Source: CBDFJH01 sp965198095
Lineage (GTDB): Bacteria > Latescibacterota > UBA2968 > GCA-2709665
Assembly: GCA_965198095.1 (NCBI GenBank)
Contig: OZ240239.1
Location: forward strand, 868,001 to 932,000
DNA length: 64,000 nt
Direction of reading: 5' to 3'
Shown: in pieces, positions 17,140 through 26,579 of the stretch
How the letters are laid out: every line of letters begins with the position of its first letter
Numbering within the stretch: position 1 is the stretch's first letter
The notes under the pieces: generated by a model
The model's database searches: none
What the model was told of the DNA's origin: nothing
What the model saw: the letters and a program-made list of their open reading frames with translations, nothing else
Position numbers and translations under genes: made by a program

Positions 17140-18678
17140 ATGAATCTGGCCGGGCTTCTGGCGAGGGCGGGACATACGCACGGCGACCATCCTGCGATTG
17201 CGGTAGGGGAGACCGATTACTGTAGCTACCGTGAGCTCGCGCGTCGCACGGCAACGTTGGGAGGACGTTTCAAGGACCGGCTGCGGCTGGCGACCGGGGA
17301 CCGGGTTGCGATCGTCATGCAGAACTGTCCGCAGATTCTGGAGGTCATCTACGGCGCCTGGCACGCCGGTCTCTGCGTCGTACCGATCAACGCGAAGCTC
17401 CACGAGCGGGAGTTCGAATACATCCTGGAAAACTCGGCCGCGAAGTGCTGCTTCGTAACCCGGGGTTTCGAGGCAACGGTCGGACCGCTTTCCGATCGTC
17501 TGCCCACGCTTGAACGGGTGGTCTCGGTCGCCTCGCCGGAATACGGGGCGTTGCTCAGAGGGGATCCGGTCCCGATGTCGCGCGTGAGCCCGACGGCGCC
17601 GGCCTGGCTCTTCTACACGAGCGGGACGACGGGACGGCCCAAAGGGGCGACGCTTTGCCACCGGAATCTGCTCGCCATGACGCTGAGCTATTTTGTGGAT
17701 GTGGACGCGGTTTCCCCGGGGCACAGCCTCTTTCACGCCGCCCCGATGTCTCACGGATCCGGACTCTACAATTCGATATACGTTGCGGCGGCGGCGAAAC
17801 AGGTCATTCCGGCCAGCGGCAGGTTCGACCCGGCGGAGATCCTCGACCTGATTCCGCGTCATCGGGAGGTCTCCTTTTTCGCCGCTCCCACGATGGTGAA
17901 GCGCCTGGTCGACCACCCCGACAGCGGCGATGCGGATACCCGCAATCTGAGGACGATCGTCTACGGCGGCGGTCCCATGTACGTCTCGGACCTGAAGCGG
18001 GCGATGGCGGTCTTCGGCAACAAGCTCGCACAGGTCTATGGGCAGGGTGAAACCCCGATGACGATCACCGTCCTTTCCAAGGCGCAGCACGCCGACAGGA
18101 CGCACCCGCGCCATGAAGCGCGTCTCGCATCGGTGGGCGTGGCGCACACCGTCGTTGAAGTGGGCGTGGTGGACGAAGCGGATCAGGCTTTGCCCGCCGG
18201 CGAGATCGGCGAAGTGGTGGTGAGGGGAGACTCGGTGATGAACGGCTACTGGGAGAACCCCGAGGCGACGGCGACGTCGTTACGCGGCGGCCGGCTGCAC
18301 ACCGGAGATCTGGGCGTTCTCGACGAGGACGGATTTCTGACGCTCAAAGACCGGTCGAACGATCTGATCATCAGCGGGGGGGTGAATATCTATCCTCGCG
18401 AGGTCGAAGAGGTGTTGCTGCTGCACGATGGCGTGAGGGAAGTGTCCGTCATCGGTCGACCTCACGAGGAGTGGGGAGAGGAAGTCGTGGCCTTTGTCGT
18501 AAAGGGCGAGGGTGAGCCGTCGATCGAAACGGAGCTGGACACCCTCTGTCTCGACCATATCGCGCGATTCAAGAGGCCGAGGGCCTATCTCTTCGTGGAC
18601 CATCTTCCCAAGAACAACTATGGCAAGATTCTCAAGACGGAATTGCGGCAATGGCTCGATCAGGACCGGTCGAGCTGA
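17140..18678 (+). CDS. AMP-dependent acyl-CoA ligase
   Basis: The 512-residue adenylating enzyme has the P-loop-like motif YTSGTTGRPKG at about 159-169. The adenylate-binding motif appears as YGQGETPM (about 306). The hinge and C-terminal motifs are TGDLGVLDEDGFLTLKDRSND, then SGGVNIYPREVEEVL, and the catalytic lysine lies in PKNNYGKILKTEL near 500. It would activate a carboxylic acid to its CoA thioester; the substrate is not evident. The ATG at 17140 has GAGAG eight bases upstream, better than the TTG two codons earlier. The SDR gene follows after 26 bases, suggesting one operon for a fatty or aromatic acid. Confidence 0.92.
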   Translation: MNLAGLLARAGHTHGDHPAIAVGETDYCSYRELARRTATLGGRFKDRLRLATGDRVAIVMQNCPQILEVIYGAWHAGLCVVPINAKLHEREFEYILENSAAKCCFVTRGFEATVGPLSDRLPTLERVVSVASPEYGALLRGDPVPMSRVSPTAPAWLFYTSGTTGRPKGATLCHRNLLAMTLSYFVDVDAVSPGHSLFHAAPMSHGSGLYNSIYVAAAAKQVIPASGRFDPAEILDLIPRHREVSFFAAPTMVKRLVDHPDSGDADTRNLRTIVYGGGPMYVSDLKRAMAVFGNKLAQVYGQGETPMTITVLSKAQHADRTHPRHEARLASVGVAHTVVEVGVVDEADQALPAGEIGEVVVRGDSVMNGYWENPEATATSLRGGRLHTGDLGVLDEDGFLTLKDRSNDLIISGGVNIYPREVEEVLLLHDGVREVSVIGRPHEEWGEEVVAFVVKGEGEPSIETELDTLCLDHIARFKRPRAYLFVDHLPKNNYGKILKTELRQWLDQDRSS

Positions 18679-18704
18679 GACTCGTATAGAGAAAGGAATG
18701 GGGC

Positions 18705-19505
18705 ATGGGTGACCGCCTGAAAGACAAGGTTGCGATTGTGACGGGCGCCGGGGCCATCGGGCCGGGATGGGGAAACGGGAAGGCGACCGCCGTCCATTTT
18801 GCGCGCGAAGGGGCCAAGGTCTTCGGCGTGGACATCAACCTTGAAGCTGCCGAGGAGACAAAAGGAATCATCGACGGAGAGGGCGGAGAATGCACGGTGC
18901 ACCGGGCAGACGTCGCCAGCGCCGACGACGTGAAGGCCTTTGTGGGTCGCTGTTCGGAGGTCTACGGTCGCATCGACGTCCTTCACAACAACGTGGGCAT
19001 TCTGGAGGTCGGAGGGCCGGTCGAGACGAGCGAACAGAGCTGGGAACGCGTGGTGGACGTGAATTTGAAGAGCATGTTCCTGACGTGTAAGCACGTGATT
19101 CCCCACATGGAAAAGCAGGGGGGTGGCGCCATCGTGAACATCTCTTCGATCGCGGGCATCCGGTGGCTGGGCGTGCCATACATCTCCTACGCGGCAACGA
19201 AGGGGGCGATCAGACAGTTGACGCAGAGCGTCGCGATCCAGTATGCGAAACAGAACATTCGCGCGAATACGGTCCTGCCGGGTCTGATGAACACGCCGCT
19301 GGTCGCCAAGATGCTTTCAGACTTCTATTCGGATGGAGACGTGGACGAGATGATCAAGATTCGAGACGCCCAGTGTCCGACCGGAAAGATGGGAGATGCG
19401 TGGGACGTGGCCTATGCTTCGCTCTTTCTGGCCTCGGATGAAGCGAAATATATCACCGGGACGGAACTGGTCGTGGATGGGGGATATACGTGCAAGTGCC
19501 ACTGA
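18705..19505 (+). CDS. Short-chain dehydrogenase/reductase (SDR)
   Basis: The 266-residue classic SDR has a nucleotide-binding motif TGAGAIGPGWGNG at 13-25, NNVG at 95-98, catalytic Ser147/148, and YxxxK as Tyr162 and Lys166 (SYAATKGA). Asp43 after the second beta-strand (GVDIN) suggests NAD rather than NADP as cofactor. The C-terminal segment ITGTELVVDGGYTCK is standard for the family. It lies between an acyl-CoA ligase and a spermidine-synthase-like gene and overlaps the latter by 16 bases. Confidence 0.92.
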   Translation: MGDRLKDKVAIVTGAGAIGPGWGNGKATAVHFAREGAKVFGVDINLEAAEETKGIIDGEGGECTVHRADVASADDVKAFVGRCSEVYGRIDVLHNNVGILEVGGPVETSEQSWERVVDVNLKSMFLTCKHVIPHMEKQGGGAIVNISSIAGIRWLGVPYISYAATKGAIRQLTQSVAIQYAKQNIRANTVLPGLMNTPLVAKMLSDFYSDGDVDEMIKIRDAQCPTGKMGDAWDVAYASLFLASDEAKYITGTELVVDGGYTCKCH

Positions 19506-21073
19506 CCCCAGGCGTTCGGGCGTCGGAAAGCACCGGGAAGTGGGGGCGCGGATACCTTCTGAAGGCCTGTCTGTTCGCCACGGGACTGGCCGGAATCGTG
19601 GCCGAGTTCGTGCTTTCGACCCTGGCCAGCTACCTTCTGGGCAACACGACGCTCCAGTGGACGCTCGTGATGTCCCTGATGCTGTTTTCGATGGGGTTGG
19701 GAAGCCGCCTGAGCCGGCACGTGAAGACGGACCTGCTGGATCGATTCATCGCGATTGAATTCACGCTGTCCGTGTTCTGCGCCACCTGCGCGGCGGCTGC
19801 CTATTTCGGAACGGCGCTGATCGGCCAGGCCGGCGCCGTCGTCTATTTGTACGCGGCTGCGATCGGGATGCTGATCGGCGTGGAGATTCCGCTCGTGGCC
19901 CGGATGAACGAGGCCTACGAAGCGCTGCGTACGAACATTGCGTCGGTGATGGAGAAGGACTACTACGGCGCGCTGGTGGGGGGCCTGCTGTTCGCCTTCG
20001 TGGCCCTGCCGAAGCTGGGGCTGACCTACACGCCCCTGGCGCTCGGCGCGGTGAACTTCCTCGTGGCGTCCGTGCTCCTGTGGCGTTACCGGTCGCTGCT
20101 TCGCCGGCCCGTCCGCCTGATGGCCGGATTCTGGGGCGTCGGCGTCGGACTGGTGGCACTCTCGGTCGCGATTCGGCCGATCGTGTTGTTCGGAGAGCAG
20201 AGCAGATACAAGGACCGGATCGTATACGAGGCGCAGACGCCCCATCAGCGAATCGTGATGACGGAGTGGAAGGGGTATCACTGGCTTTACCTGAACGGCG
20301 CCGTTCAGTTCAGCACGTATGACGAAGCCCGCTACCACGAGCCCCTCGTTCACCCGGCAATGCAGCTGGCCGGTTCGCGTGAGCGGGTGCTGGTTCTGGG
20401 CGGTGGAGACGGGCTGGCGGCGCGGGAGGTGCTGAAATATCCGGACGTGAGGCGCCTGACGGTCGTGGATCTGGACCCTGCGATCACCCGGCTGGGCCAG
20501 ACGCATCCCGCCTTGCTGGACGCGAACGGAGGGGCGCTGAACGACGCGAGGGTGCGGGTTCGAAACCAGGATGCGGGACGATTCCTGGAATCGTCGGCAG
20601 AGCTCTACGACGTGATCCTGATCGATCTGCCGGATCCCAGGGGACCCGACCTCGCCAGGCTTTACTCGAGGGAGTTTTACGGGATCTGCGAACGCCACCT
20701 GTCGCAGTATGGCGTCGTGGTGACGCAGAGCTCCAGTCCCGTTCACGCGCGGGAGGTCTTTCTATGCGTGCGCCGGACGATGGAGGCGGCCGGGCTGAAC
20801 GTGCTCTCCTATCACAATGCCATTCCGACGATGGGGGAATGGGGGTGGAACCTCGGCAGGAAAGTTGCGTCCATCTCTCGGGAAGGGCTGAAGGGGATGG
20901 CGATGCAGATCGATTTCTCCGCCGTCGAGACCCGGTTCCTGGACCAGGAGGCCATGGTCGGGATGTTGCACTTTTGGAAGGGGATGTTCAACGAGGCGTC
21001 GGAGATTGCCGTCAACACCGAGCTCGCGCCGGTGGTGGACCGCTACTACAGGATGGCCGAGTGGGGATGGTGA
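19490..21073 (+). CDS. Membrane-fused spermidine-synthase-like protein
   Basis: The 527-residue protein starts at a GTG inside the end of the SDR gene, with GGGG eight bases upstream. Residues 20-225 hold about seven transmembrane helices (GLAGIVAEFVLSTLASYLLG...). The C-terminal half is a polyamine-synthase-like methyltransferase fold: VLVLGGGDGLAAREVLKYP at about 302-320, then VDLDP, then DVILIDLPDPRGP. The GGGDG motif binds the aminopropyl donor or SAM. Similar membrane-fused forms occur with DUF350 genes in many bacteria; their reaction is not established. Confidence 0.88.
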   Translation: MQVPLTPGVRASESTGKWGRGYLLKACLFATGLAGIVAEFVLSTLASYLLGNTTLQWTLVMSLMLFSMGLGSRLSRHVKTDLLDRFIAIEFTLSVFCATCAAAAYFGTALIGQAGAVVYLYAAAIGMLIGVEIPLVARMNEAYEALRTNIASVMEKDYYGALVGGLLFAFVALPKLGLTYTPLALGAVNFLVASVLLWRYRSLLRRPVRLMAGFWGVGVGLVALSVAIRPIVLFGEQSRYKDRIVYEAQTPHQRIVMTEWKGYHWLYLNGAVQFSTYDEARYHEPLVHPAMQLAGSRERVLVLGGGDGLAAREVLKYPDVRRLTVVDLDPAITRLGQTHPALLDANGGALNDARVRVRNQDAGRFLESSAELYDVILIDLPDPRGPDLARLYSREFYGICERHLSQYGVVVTQSSSPVHAREVFLCVRRTMEAAGLNVLSYHNAIPTMGEWGWNLGRKVASISREGLKGMAMQIDFSAVETRFLDQEAMVGMLHFWKGMFNEASEIAVNTELAPVVDRYYRMAEWGW

Positions 21074-21146
21074 CGTGACGTGGGTTGCGGATCGTGATCC
21101 GGAGCACGCGGCTCAGATGGCCCGGGTATTCCGCCCGGCCCCCATC

Positions 21147-21163
21147 GAGGTGTGAAGCACCTC
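21147..21163 (+). terminator. Possible hairpin terminator after the spermidine-synthase-like gene
   Basis: GAGGTG (21147-21152) and CACCTC (21158-21163) enclose a five-base loop and are followed by ATATTT. The hairpin lies 74 bases after the stop codon of the last gene of the plus-strand operon. Confidence 0.35.
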
Positions 21164-21822
21164 ATATTTCCGCCCGGCGTTTTTTCGTCACTCGAACGCT
21201 GAATTTACCGAGTAGTACACAGACTCCGCGTTTGTATCCTGTATTACCGTGTATTACAGGGACGTATCGTGTATGATACTCTCATTGGTCACTCCGTTCG
21301 TGTCGAGCGCCCGGGCCGATAGGGCGATGGGTTTATCGGGAGAGGAGACTCACCTGACGGGCGTTTCCGCGCCCTTCGATACACCCGCGAGACCACTCGC
21401 CAACGATCAGCTGAGCATCTCGCTCCTCGAAAAGGACCTCTCCCCCCGGCCCCCTCTCCCACAAGGAAAGGGGGAGTTGAACGAGGCGTTGCGTAAACAC
21501 TGTCTTATATAAGCTCGAGCGCAACACGCTGACCGATCACGATATTTTGCCTGGATTTTTTCATCAATCGAAACGTCTTCAGCCAATCCAACCGTTCATC
21601 AACCCATCAGGGTTCCCCCTTCCTCTCAGGAAGGGGGGCAGGGGGTAGGTCGAGAGACAAGGCTCACCTCTCAGGCCTTCCCGGCCCCTTCGATACACCC
21701 GTGAGAACTTTCGCCAACGATCAGCTGAGCATCTTCCTCATCGGGCACTCAGGGACACGGGCTTCTCCGCTTGTCGCAACTTCCTGCAACTCTTTCTCTT
21801 CAAACCCGGTCCCGGGGGTACA
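21164..21822. repeat. Non-coding repeat region
   Basis: No gene is supported here. The region holds two diverged copies of a ~75-base unit (about 21347-21420 and 21659-21732) that share the run CGATACACCCG and the run CGATCAGCTGAGCATCT. Two unlike G/C-tract inverted repeats lie between (about 21441-21475 and 21609-21647). Positions 21730-21798 recur, about 85 percent alike, at 27503-27571 immediately after the giant gene's stop codon. Confidence 0.75.
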
Positions 21823-23928
21823 GTGTCAACCCTATATCGTGCGCTCCTCAATAACTTCGCCGTGCGCCACATAGCAGCGTCCGCAGGGCCGATTGCCCTG
21901 TGCGTTCTGGCGCAATGCAGCGAACCGGGGCAGGCCCCTGCGCCGCCGCCCGTGTATACCGGCGATCTTCCCCACTTGCGGTCGCGCGGCGCACTGCGGG
22001 TGATCGTTCCCCTGGAGCCGATCTCCCATATGCCCCGGCACGGGGAGCAGGTGACGCTCGACTACGATATCGCCCGCGACCTTGCCGAGGCGCTCAAGCT
22101 CGACCTCGTGCTTGTCGAGGTCGCGGATTTTTCACGGATGATGGGGAAGCTGCTGGAAGGCGAGGGCGACCTGGTCGCGGCCAGCCTGACCATTACGCCC
22201 GATCGCGAAAAGCAGGCGGCGTTTTCAGTCCCCTATCTCTACGTCGACGAATACCTGGTCACGAGGTCGGGCGGCGACCGGCCGGAGACGGTGGCCGACC
22301 TCGCCGGCATGGAAATCAGCGTGCGGCGGTCCAGCTCGTACTACCAGACCCTGGTCGAGCTTCGGCAACAGGTGCCGTCTTTGCGCATCCACACCGCACC
22401 GGAAACGCTCAATATCGAGAGATTGCTGAAAGGAGTCGCCGGCGGCCAATACGAGGCGACCGTATCCGACGCGCATCTGTGGCAGGCCCTGTCCGGCTAT
22501 TACGACGGTTTGGCGACGCCGCTCGTGCTGGCCAGGGACCGCCCGATCGCCTTGATGATGCGGCCCGGCGATACCCGGCTCAAGGCCAAAGTGGATGAAT
22601 TTCTTCTCGCCCGTCAGTTTACGCGCCAGCGCCAGGAGGAGTTCACCGACGACCTGCCCGGGCTGATCGAACGGGGCCGCTTGCGCATGATCACGCGCAA
22701 CAACGCGATGACCTATTTCGTTCACCGGGGCCTGCAGGTGGGGTTCGAGTACGAGCTGATGAAAAAGTTCGCCTCGGAGCACGGCCTGCGTCTCGAAATC
22801 GTCATCGCGGACACCCACGCCGAGCTGCTGTCGCATCTGAACGAAGGCAAGGGGGACATCGTCGCCGCGGCCATGACCATAACGCCTGAAAGGCAGGTTC
22901 GGGCGGCTTTTACCAAGCCCTATAACGAGGTGGAAGAGTTGGTCGTGGTGCGTGCGGATGAAGATTCGATTGCCGGCCTGCGCGACCTGGCCGGGCGGAC
23001 TGTCCACGTGCGCGCCAGCTCTTCGTTTTATACGACGCTGACGGCGTTTCAGGATTCCCTGGAAGGCCTCGAGATCGTACTGCTGCCCGAGAACTTGGAG
23101 ACCGAGGATATTCTCGCCGGGGTCGAGTCGGGCCTCTATGACGTCACCTTGTCCGATTCCAACCTGCTCGGCGTGGAACGCGCCTATGGCCGCCGGCTCA
23201 AGGCCGCCTTCAGCATCAAGTCGGCGGTGCTGGGCTGGGCCGTGCGCAAGGAGAATCCGGCCTTGCTGGCATCGCTCAACCAGTATATAAAGCGGGAAAA
23301 AGGCGGTCTGTTTTTCAACATGATGAAGAAGCGGTATTTCCGGAACCGTCGCGGCATTGCCCGGGCCAAGGATTCAACGCGGGTCGATTTGAGCGGGCGG
23401 TTGTCGTCCTACGACGAACTGGCGAGAAAGTACGCCCTGCGGTACAGCCAGGACTGGCGTCTGATTACTGCGCAGATGTACCAGGAATCGAAATTCGATC
23501 CCAAGGCCGTCAGCTGGGTCGGGGCCCAGGGTCTGATGCAGATCATGCCGGATACGGGGTTCCAGTTGGGATTCACCAACCTTCAGGATCCGGAGGAGAG
23601 CATCCACGCGGGGACAAAGTACATGCATCAGCTTATCGAGCGCTTCGATCTGGAAATCCCCACGGAATCGAGGATTCGCTTCGCCCTGGCATCCTACAAC
23701 GTCGGCTACGGCCATCTGCTCGACGCCCGCCGATTGGCGCGGGAAAAGGGATGGGATCCCGACCGCTGGTTCGGCCAGGTGGAAAAGGCGATGCGCCTGC
23801 TTTCCCGACCGGCTTACTACAAGCGGGCGCGATACGGCTTCTGCCGTGGCGGCCAGCCCGTACACTATGTCGAGAACATTCAGAATTTATACGACGCCTA
23901 TGTCACGATACTGGAGAACGCTCGATAA
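21823..23928 (+). CDS. MltF-like lytic transglycosylase with two tandem SBP domains
   Basis: The 701-residue lipoprotein starts at a GTG with GGGGG just upstream. Its signal ends LAQC (Cys31 or thereabouts). Residues about 50-265 and 280-500 are two bacterial solute-binding (SBP family 3) domains, each with the hallmark LDYDIARDLAEAL / VGFEYELMKKFASEH and the hallmark DLVAASLTITPDREKQAAFS / DIVAAAMTITPERQVRAAFT. Residues about 525-680 form a lysozyme-like SLT domain with catalytic Glu555 (MYQESKFDP) and the motif GAQGLMQIMPDT. MltF cleaves peptidoglycan at the outer membrane. Standard MltF has one SBP domain; here there are two. Confidence 0.9.
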   Translation: MSTLYRALLNNFAVRHIAASAGPIALCVLAQCSEPGQAPAPPPVYTGDLPHLRSRGALRVIVPLEPISHMPRHGEQVTLDYDIARDLAEALKLDLVLVEVADFSRMMGKLLEGEGDLVAASLTITPDREKQAAFSVPYLYVDEYLVTRSGGDRPETVADLAGMEISVRRSSSYYQTLVELRQQVPSLRIHTAPETLNIERLLKGVAGGQYEATVSDAHLWQALSGYYDGLATPLVLARDRPIALMMRPGDTRLKAKVDEFLLARQFTRQRQEEFTDDLPGLIERGRLRMITRNNAMTYFVHRGLQVGFEYELMKKFASEHGLRLEIVIADTHAELLSHLNEGKGDIVAAAMTITPERQVRAAFTKPYNEVEELVVVRADEDSIAGLRDLAGRTVHVRASSSFYTTLTAFQDSLEGLEIVLLPENLETEDILAGVESGLYDVTLSDSNLLGVERAYGRRLKAAFSIKSAVLGWAVRKENPALLASLNQYIKREKGGLFFNMMKKRYFRNRRGIARAKDSTRVDLSGRLSSYDELARKYALRYSQDWRLITAQMYQESKFDPKAVSWVGAQGLMQIMPDTGFQLGFTNLQDPEESIHAGTKYMHQLIERFDLEIPTESRIRFALASYNVGYGHLLDARRLAREKGWDPDRWFGQVEKAMRLLSRPAYYKRARYGFCRGGQPVHYVENIQNLYDAYVTILENAR

Positions 23929-24078
23929 TCGGCCCTGCAGCCCATCGACGGTCTTCCTGACGGTCCGATCCAATCACTCCCCCCTTGAGGGGGAGTCGCC
24001 TGCCTGCGTCCGCCTGTCTGCAACAGGCAGGCAGGACAGGCAGGCAGAAGCCGAGCCGACGGGCGACGGCTGATGCGG
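23929..24078. repeat. Palindromic CCTGCCTG-type repeat
   Basis: Positions 23998-24047 contain nested inverted repeats built of CCTGCCTG, CTGTCTGC and AACAGGCAGGCAGG. The same family lies at 55672-55712, 58928-58968 and 62020-62056, and inside the giant gene. Nothing coding is supported. Confidence 0.7.
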
Positions 24079-24275
24079 TGGGGGGGACGTCAACGTCTCG
24101 CACACCCTCCGGCACACCAAGACAGTTCTCAAACACTTCCTTGTTCCGGAAGCGCAGTACCCGGTAGCCTTTTTCTCGCAAGCGTGCGTCGCGTTTCTCG
24201 TCTCAACTCGATCAGCAGTTTCCGGGACGGGCAGGCGAAATGCGCAATGCAGGGGCCTATGGGCTTTTTGCGGGT
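24079..24275 (-). pseudogene. Degraded DUF559-type endonuclease-like gene
   Basis: Two minus-strand frames together give the DUF559 fold pattern. The first reads KKPIGPCIAHFACPSRKLLIEL in pieces (near 24269-24205). The second reads EKRDARLREKGYRVLRF, then RNKEVFENCLGVPEGV (near 24200-24085). The segment that normally carries D-x-GQH between them is missing, and the frame shifts there. DUF559 proteins are small Vsr-like nuclease-fold proteins. A 27-base copy of the RNKEV coding part (24131-24157) is repeated at 24378-24404, so a partial duplication also occurred. The gene is not functional. Confidence 0.65.
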
Positions 24276-24425
24276 TTGGGGGGAGTGGCGGCGTTTGATT
24301 TCCCCCCACCGGCGCGCCTGCGGGCTGGCGCCCTTGGCTTGCCGACTCTCCGGGGGGGAGTAATGAGGGCTGCTTTGAAACACTTCCTTGTTCCGGAAGC
24401 GCAGGGGTCTGACAAGGGTAAAAAC

Positions 24426-25367
24426 ATGACCGTTCCGTTTGCTCAGGCCCTCGAGGCAGGGGACCTTGCGTCAGTACGGCGCGCACCGAAGGCCGACTGC
24501 CACTGTCACGCGTACTTCGGTACGCGGATCGAGAACGTGGAGCGTTGGCTGGGGCGCTCGCTGGATAGACCGGTCACGCCAATGCGAGGGCTGCGAGGAA
24601 TGCTGGACTACGCCTCCAGGGCCATAGACCCCCACGTCAACTCGCGGGCCGGTTTTGAATTCACAGCCGGGGCAGCCGTGGCCGATGCGACGCGAGATGG
24701 CGTCCGGCGACTGGAGATGAGCTTTGACGTGCGCTCGGCCGGCCACTTCAAAGCCGGCTTTGCCGGCTTTGCTTCATTCATCCGGAAACTGGTGGAGCGC
24801 CATCGCGACCGGATCGATCTGAGGCCGGAGCTGGGGATCGCACGAGAGACCATCGGCAACACGGAGGTCGAGGACGGGGCGCGCGCGGGAATCGACTCGG
24901 GCCTGTTCGTGTCCATCGACCTTTACGGGGACGAGAACGCGTGTTCTCTCGACTCTGTGATTGCGCTCTACGCGCGTGCGCAATCAGCCGGGATGAAATT
25001 GAAGGCACACGTGGGTGAATTTACAGGAGCGGAACGGGTGAGGGAGACCGCTGACGTGCTTGGGTTGGCGGAAATACAGCACGGTATTGCGGCTGCGGAA
25101 TCTACCGAAGTCATGGCGTGGTTGGCGGAAAACAGGATTCGTCTGCACATCTGCCCAACGAGCAACGTCATGCTGGGCGCGACGACCAGCCTCGAGACTC
25201 ACCCGATCCGCGTGTTGTTCGACCACGGTGTCGAGGTCACTGTCAATACGGACGATCCTATGATCTTCGGACAGAGCGTCTCGCAGGAATACATGAACCT
25301 GTTCAAAGCCGGGGTCTTCAGTGCGGATGCGCTTGACGATATACGGGCTGCATCGATCGGAGCATGA
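24426..25367 (+). CDS. Adenosine-deaminase-family metallohydrolase
   Basis: The 313-residue amidohydrolase has metal ligands His26 and His28 (DCHCHAY), His195 with catalytic Glu198 (KAHVGEF), His219 (EIQHGI) and the Asp pair 276-277 (NTDDPMIFG). CPTSNVMLG at 243-251 is a family hallmark. It would remove the amino group of adenosine or a related nucleoside such as 6-aminodeoxyfutalosine. The ATG at 24426 has AAGGG seven bases upstream. A longer in-frame reading would cross the DUF559 remnant and its repeat, and was rejected. Slightly shorter than typical enzymes of about 330-350 residues. Confidence 0.85.
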   Translation: MTVPFAQALEAGDLASVRRAPKADCHCHAYFGTRIENVERWLGRSLDRPVTPMRGLRGMLDYASRAIDPHVNSRAGFEFTAGAAVADATRDGVRRLEMSFDVRSAGHFKAGFAGFASFIRKLVERHRDRIDLRPELGIARETIGNTEVEDGARAGIDSGLFVSIDLYGDENACSLDSVIALYARAQSAGMKLKAHVGEFTGAERVRETADVLGLAEIQHGIAAAESTEVMAWLAENRIRLHICPTSNVMLGATTSLETHPIRVLFDHGVEVTVNTDDPMIFGQSVSQEYMNLFKAGVFSADALDDIRAASIGA

Positions 25368-25763
25368 TCCTGCGGGAACTGCCAGCAGGCTTCCGGAGTT
25401 ACGGCAGCCGCATCCTGAGTTACTCCGGAACGTTGTGGGTGAGTTCCGATGACGTGGCGGCCGCCCGCTTGCCGCACAGGGTTTAACCTTTGGAGGAACT
25501 GCGTGGTCGTTTCATTTCCCGAAGTGGGAAACTGACCCATCCGGACCTGACGCCGACGCGTTCGATGGGGACGATCGCGGAGACATTCCGCAGGCAGAGA
25601 GGCGTGCTCCGCGGTTCACGTCCTCAATTCTCGTTCTGCGCGCGTGGGCCGCAAGCGTCGTATGCGGTGAAATCGGTACCCCCCGGACGGTGGACGGATC
25701 TGCCATATCCTGATGGAGCCTTCCCGGCTCCACCCGGACAACCGGGCGACATCGAAAGAAGCG
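25368..25763. other. Intergenic region between convergent genes
   Basis: No coding sequence is supported. Two hairpins lie here: TTTCCC-GAAGT-GGGAAA at about 25515-25531, and GGAGCC-TTCCC-GGCTCC at 25715-25731. The second sits 33 bases beyond the stop of the converging minus-strand lipoprotein gene and may serve as a terminator, though no T-run follows. Confidence 0.45.
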
Positions 25764-26579
25764 TTATTCGACCACCACCAGCACCGCCTCTCCCCGCAGG
25801 ATGTCGTTGACAATGGTGATGGACGTGGCGCCCCCGCTCACGCCCAACGTATAGTCCTGTCCTTTTTTCAGCTTGCCCGTACGGCCGATCAACTCCTTCA
25901 GTTTCTGAGCCGGATTCAGGACCAGTGGCTCGCCGATGGAGAGGATTTTGACCTTGTAATCGTCGTGTCCGGGTTTCTGGACCAGCTTGTATCCTTTGCG
26001 GAAGAACCGGCGGCCCGTCTCCAGGAACCCATCCTCCTTGAGACGATTCTCCGTGCCCACCACCACGCGAACCGCGCTTTTTGCCTGGTCGAGTTCCGCT
26101 TTCGTTCTTTCGACATCCTTATTGGCCTCGTCCAACTCCTGTGACAACTGCATGGTGACGTCTCTCTGTTCGCGCAGGGCGGCGGTGAGGCTGTCCGATT
26201 CGATAATGAGCCGGTCGATTTTCGTTGCGTCGGCCTCCTTCTCCTCCTGCAGCAGGCTGATCGCCCTCCCCAACTCAACGTTCAGACGCCGGCGTTTCTC
26301 GGCTATGGCGCGGTATTTCCTCACCTCCAGGTGGAGTTGCTTGTTTTTCTCTTGCAGGAGCTTCTCGAACTTGCTGAGGCTGTCGAGTTGAGCCTTCAGA
26401 GTGACGAGCTGAGCCTGGGAACTGCCCACCTCGTATTCGAGCGAGTCAATGCGGGCACTGCTCTCCTCTATCTTTTCGGTGAATTCCCGTTTCTGCTTCT
26501 CCAACTCGCTTTCTCCGCAGGCGGTCAGGCCGAGACAGAGGAGCGAGGCCAGGGAAAAACCCGAGAAAATCCTGTTCAT
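25764..26579 (-). CDS. Coiled-coil lipoprotein
   Basis: The 271-residue protein has a lipoprotein signal ending LGLTACGE (Cys21). A long coiled coil spans about 25-175 (EKQKREFTEKIEESSARIDSLEYEV...ELDEANKDVERTKAELDQ). A small beta-rich C-terminal domain follows with VVVGTENRLKEDGFLETG at about 171-190. This architecture is common in Bacteroidota surface lipoproteins of unknown function, some annotated as Cbp1-like. AGGAG lies nine bases before the ATG. It has no operon partner here. Confidence 0.82.
   Translation of the reverse strand: MNRIFSGFSLASLLCLGLTACGESELEKQKREFTEKIEESSARIDSLEYEVGSSQAQLVTLKAQLDSLSKFEKLLQEKNKQLHLEVRKYRAIAEKRRRLNVELGRAISLLQEEKEADATKIDRLIIESDSLTAALREQRDVTMQLSQELDEANKDVERTKAELDQAKSAVRVVVGTENRLKEDGFLETGRRFFRKGYKLVQKPGHDDYKVKILSIGEPLVLNPAQKLKELIGRTGKLKKGQDYTLGVSGGATSITIVNDILRGEAVLVVVE

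Noticed and set aside
21249..21512. 87-codon plus-strand frame
   Set aside because: It crosses repeat and G/C-tract DNA and has no ribosome site or recognisable sequence.
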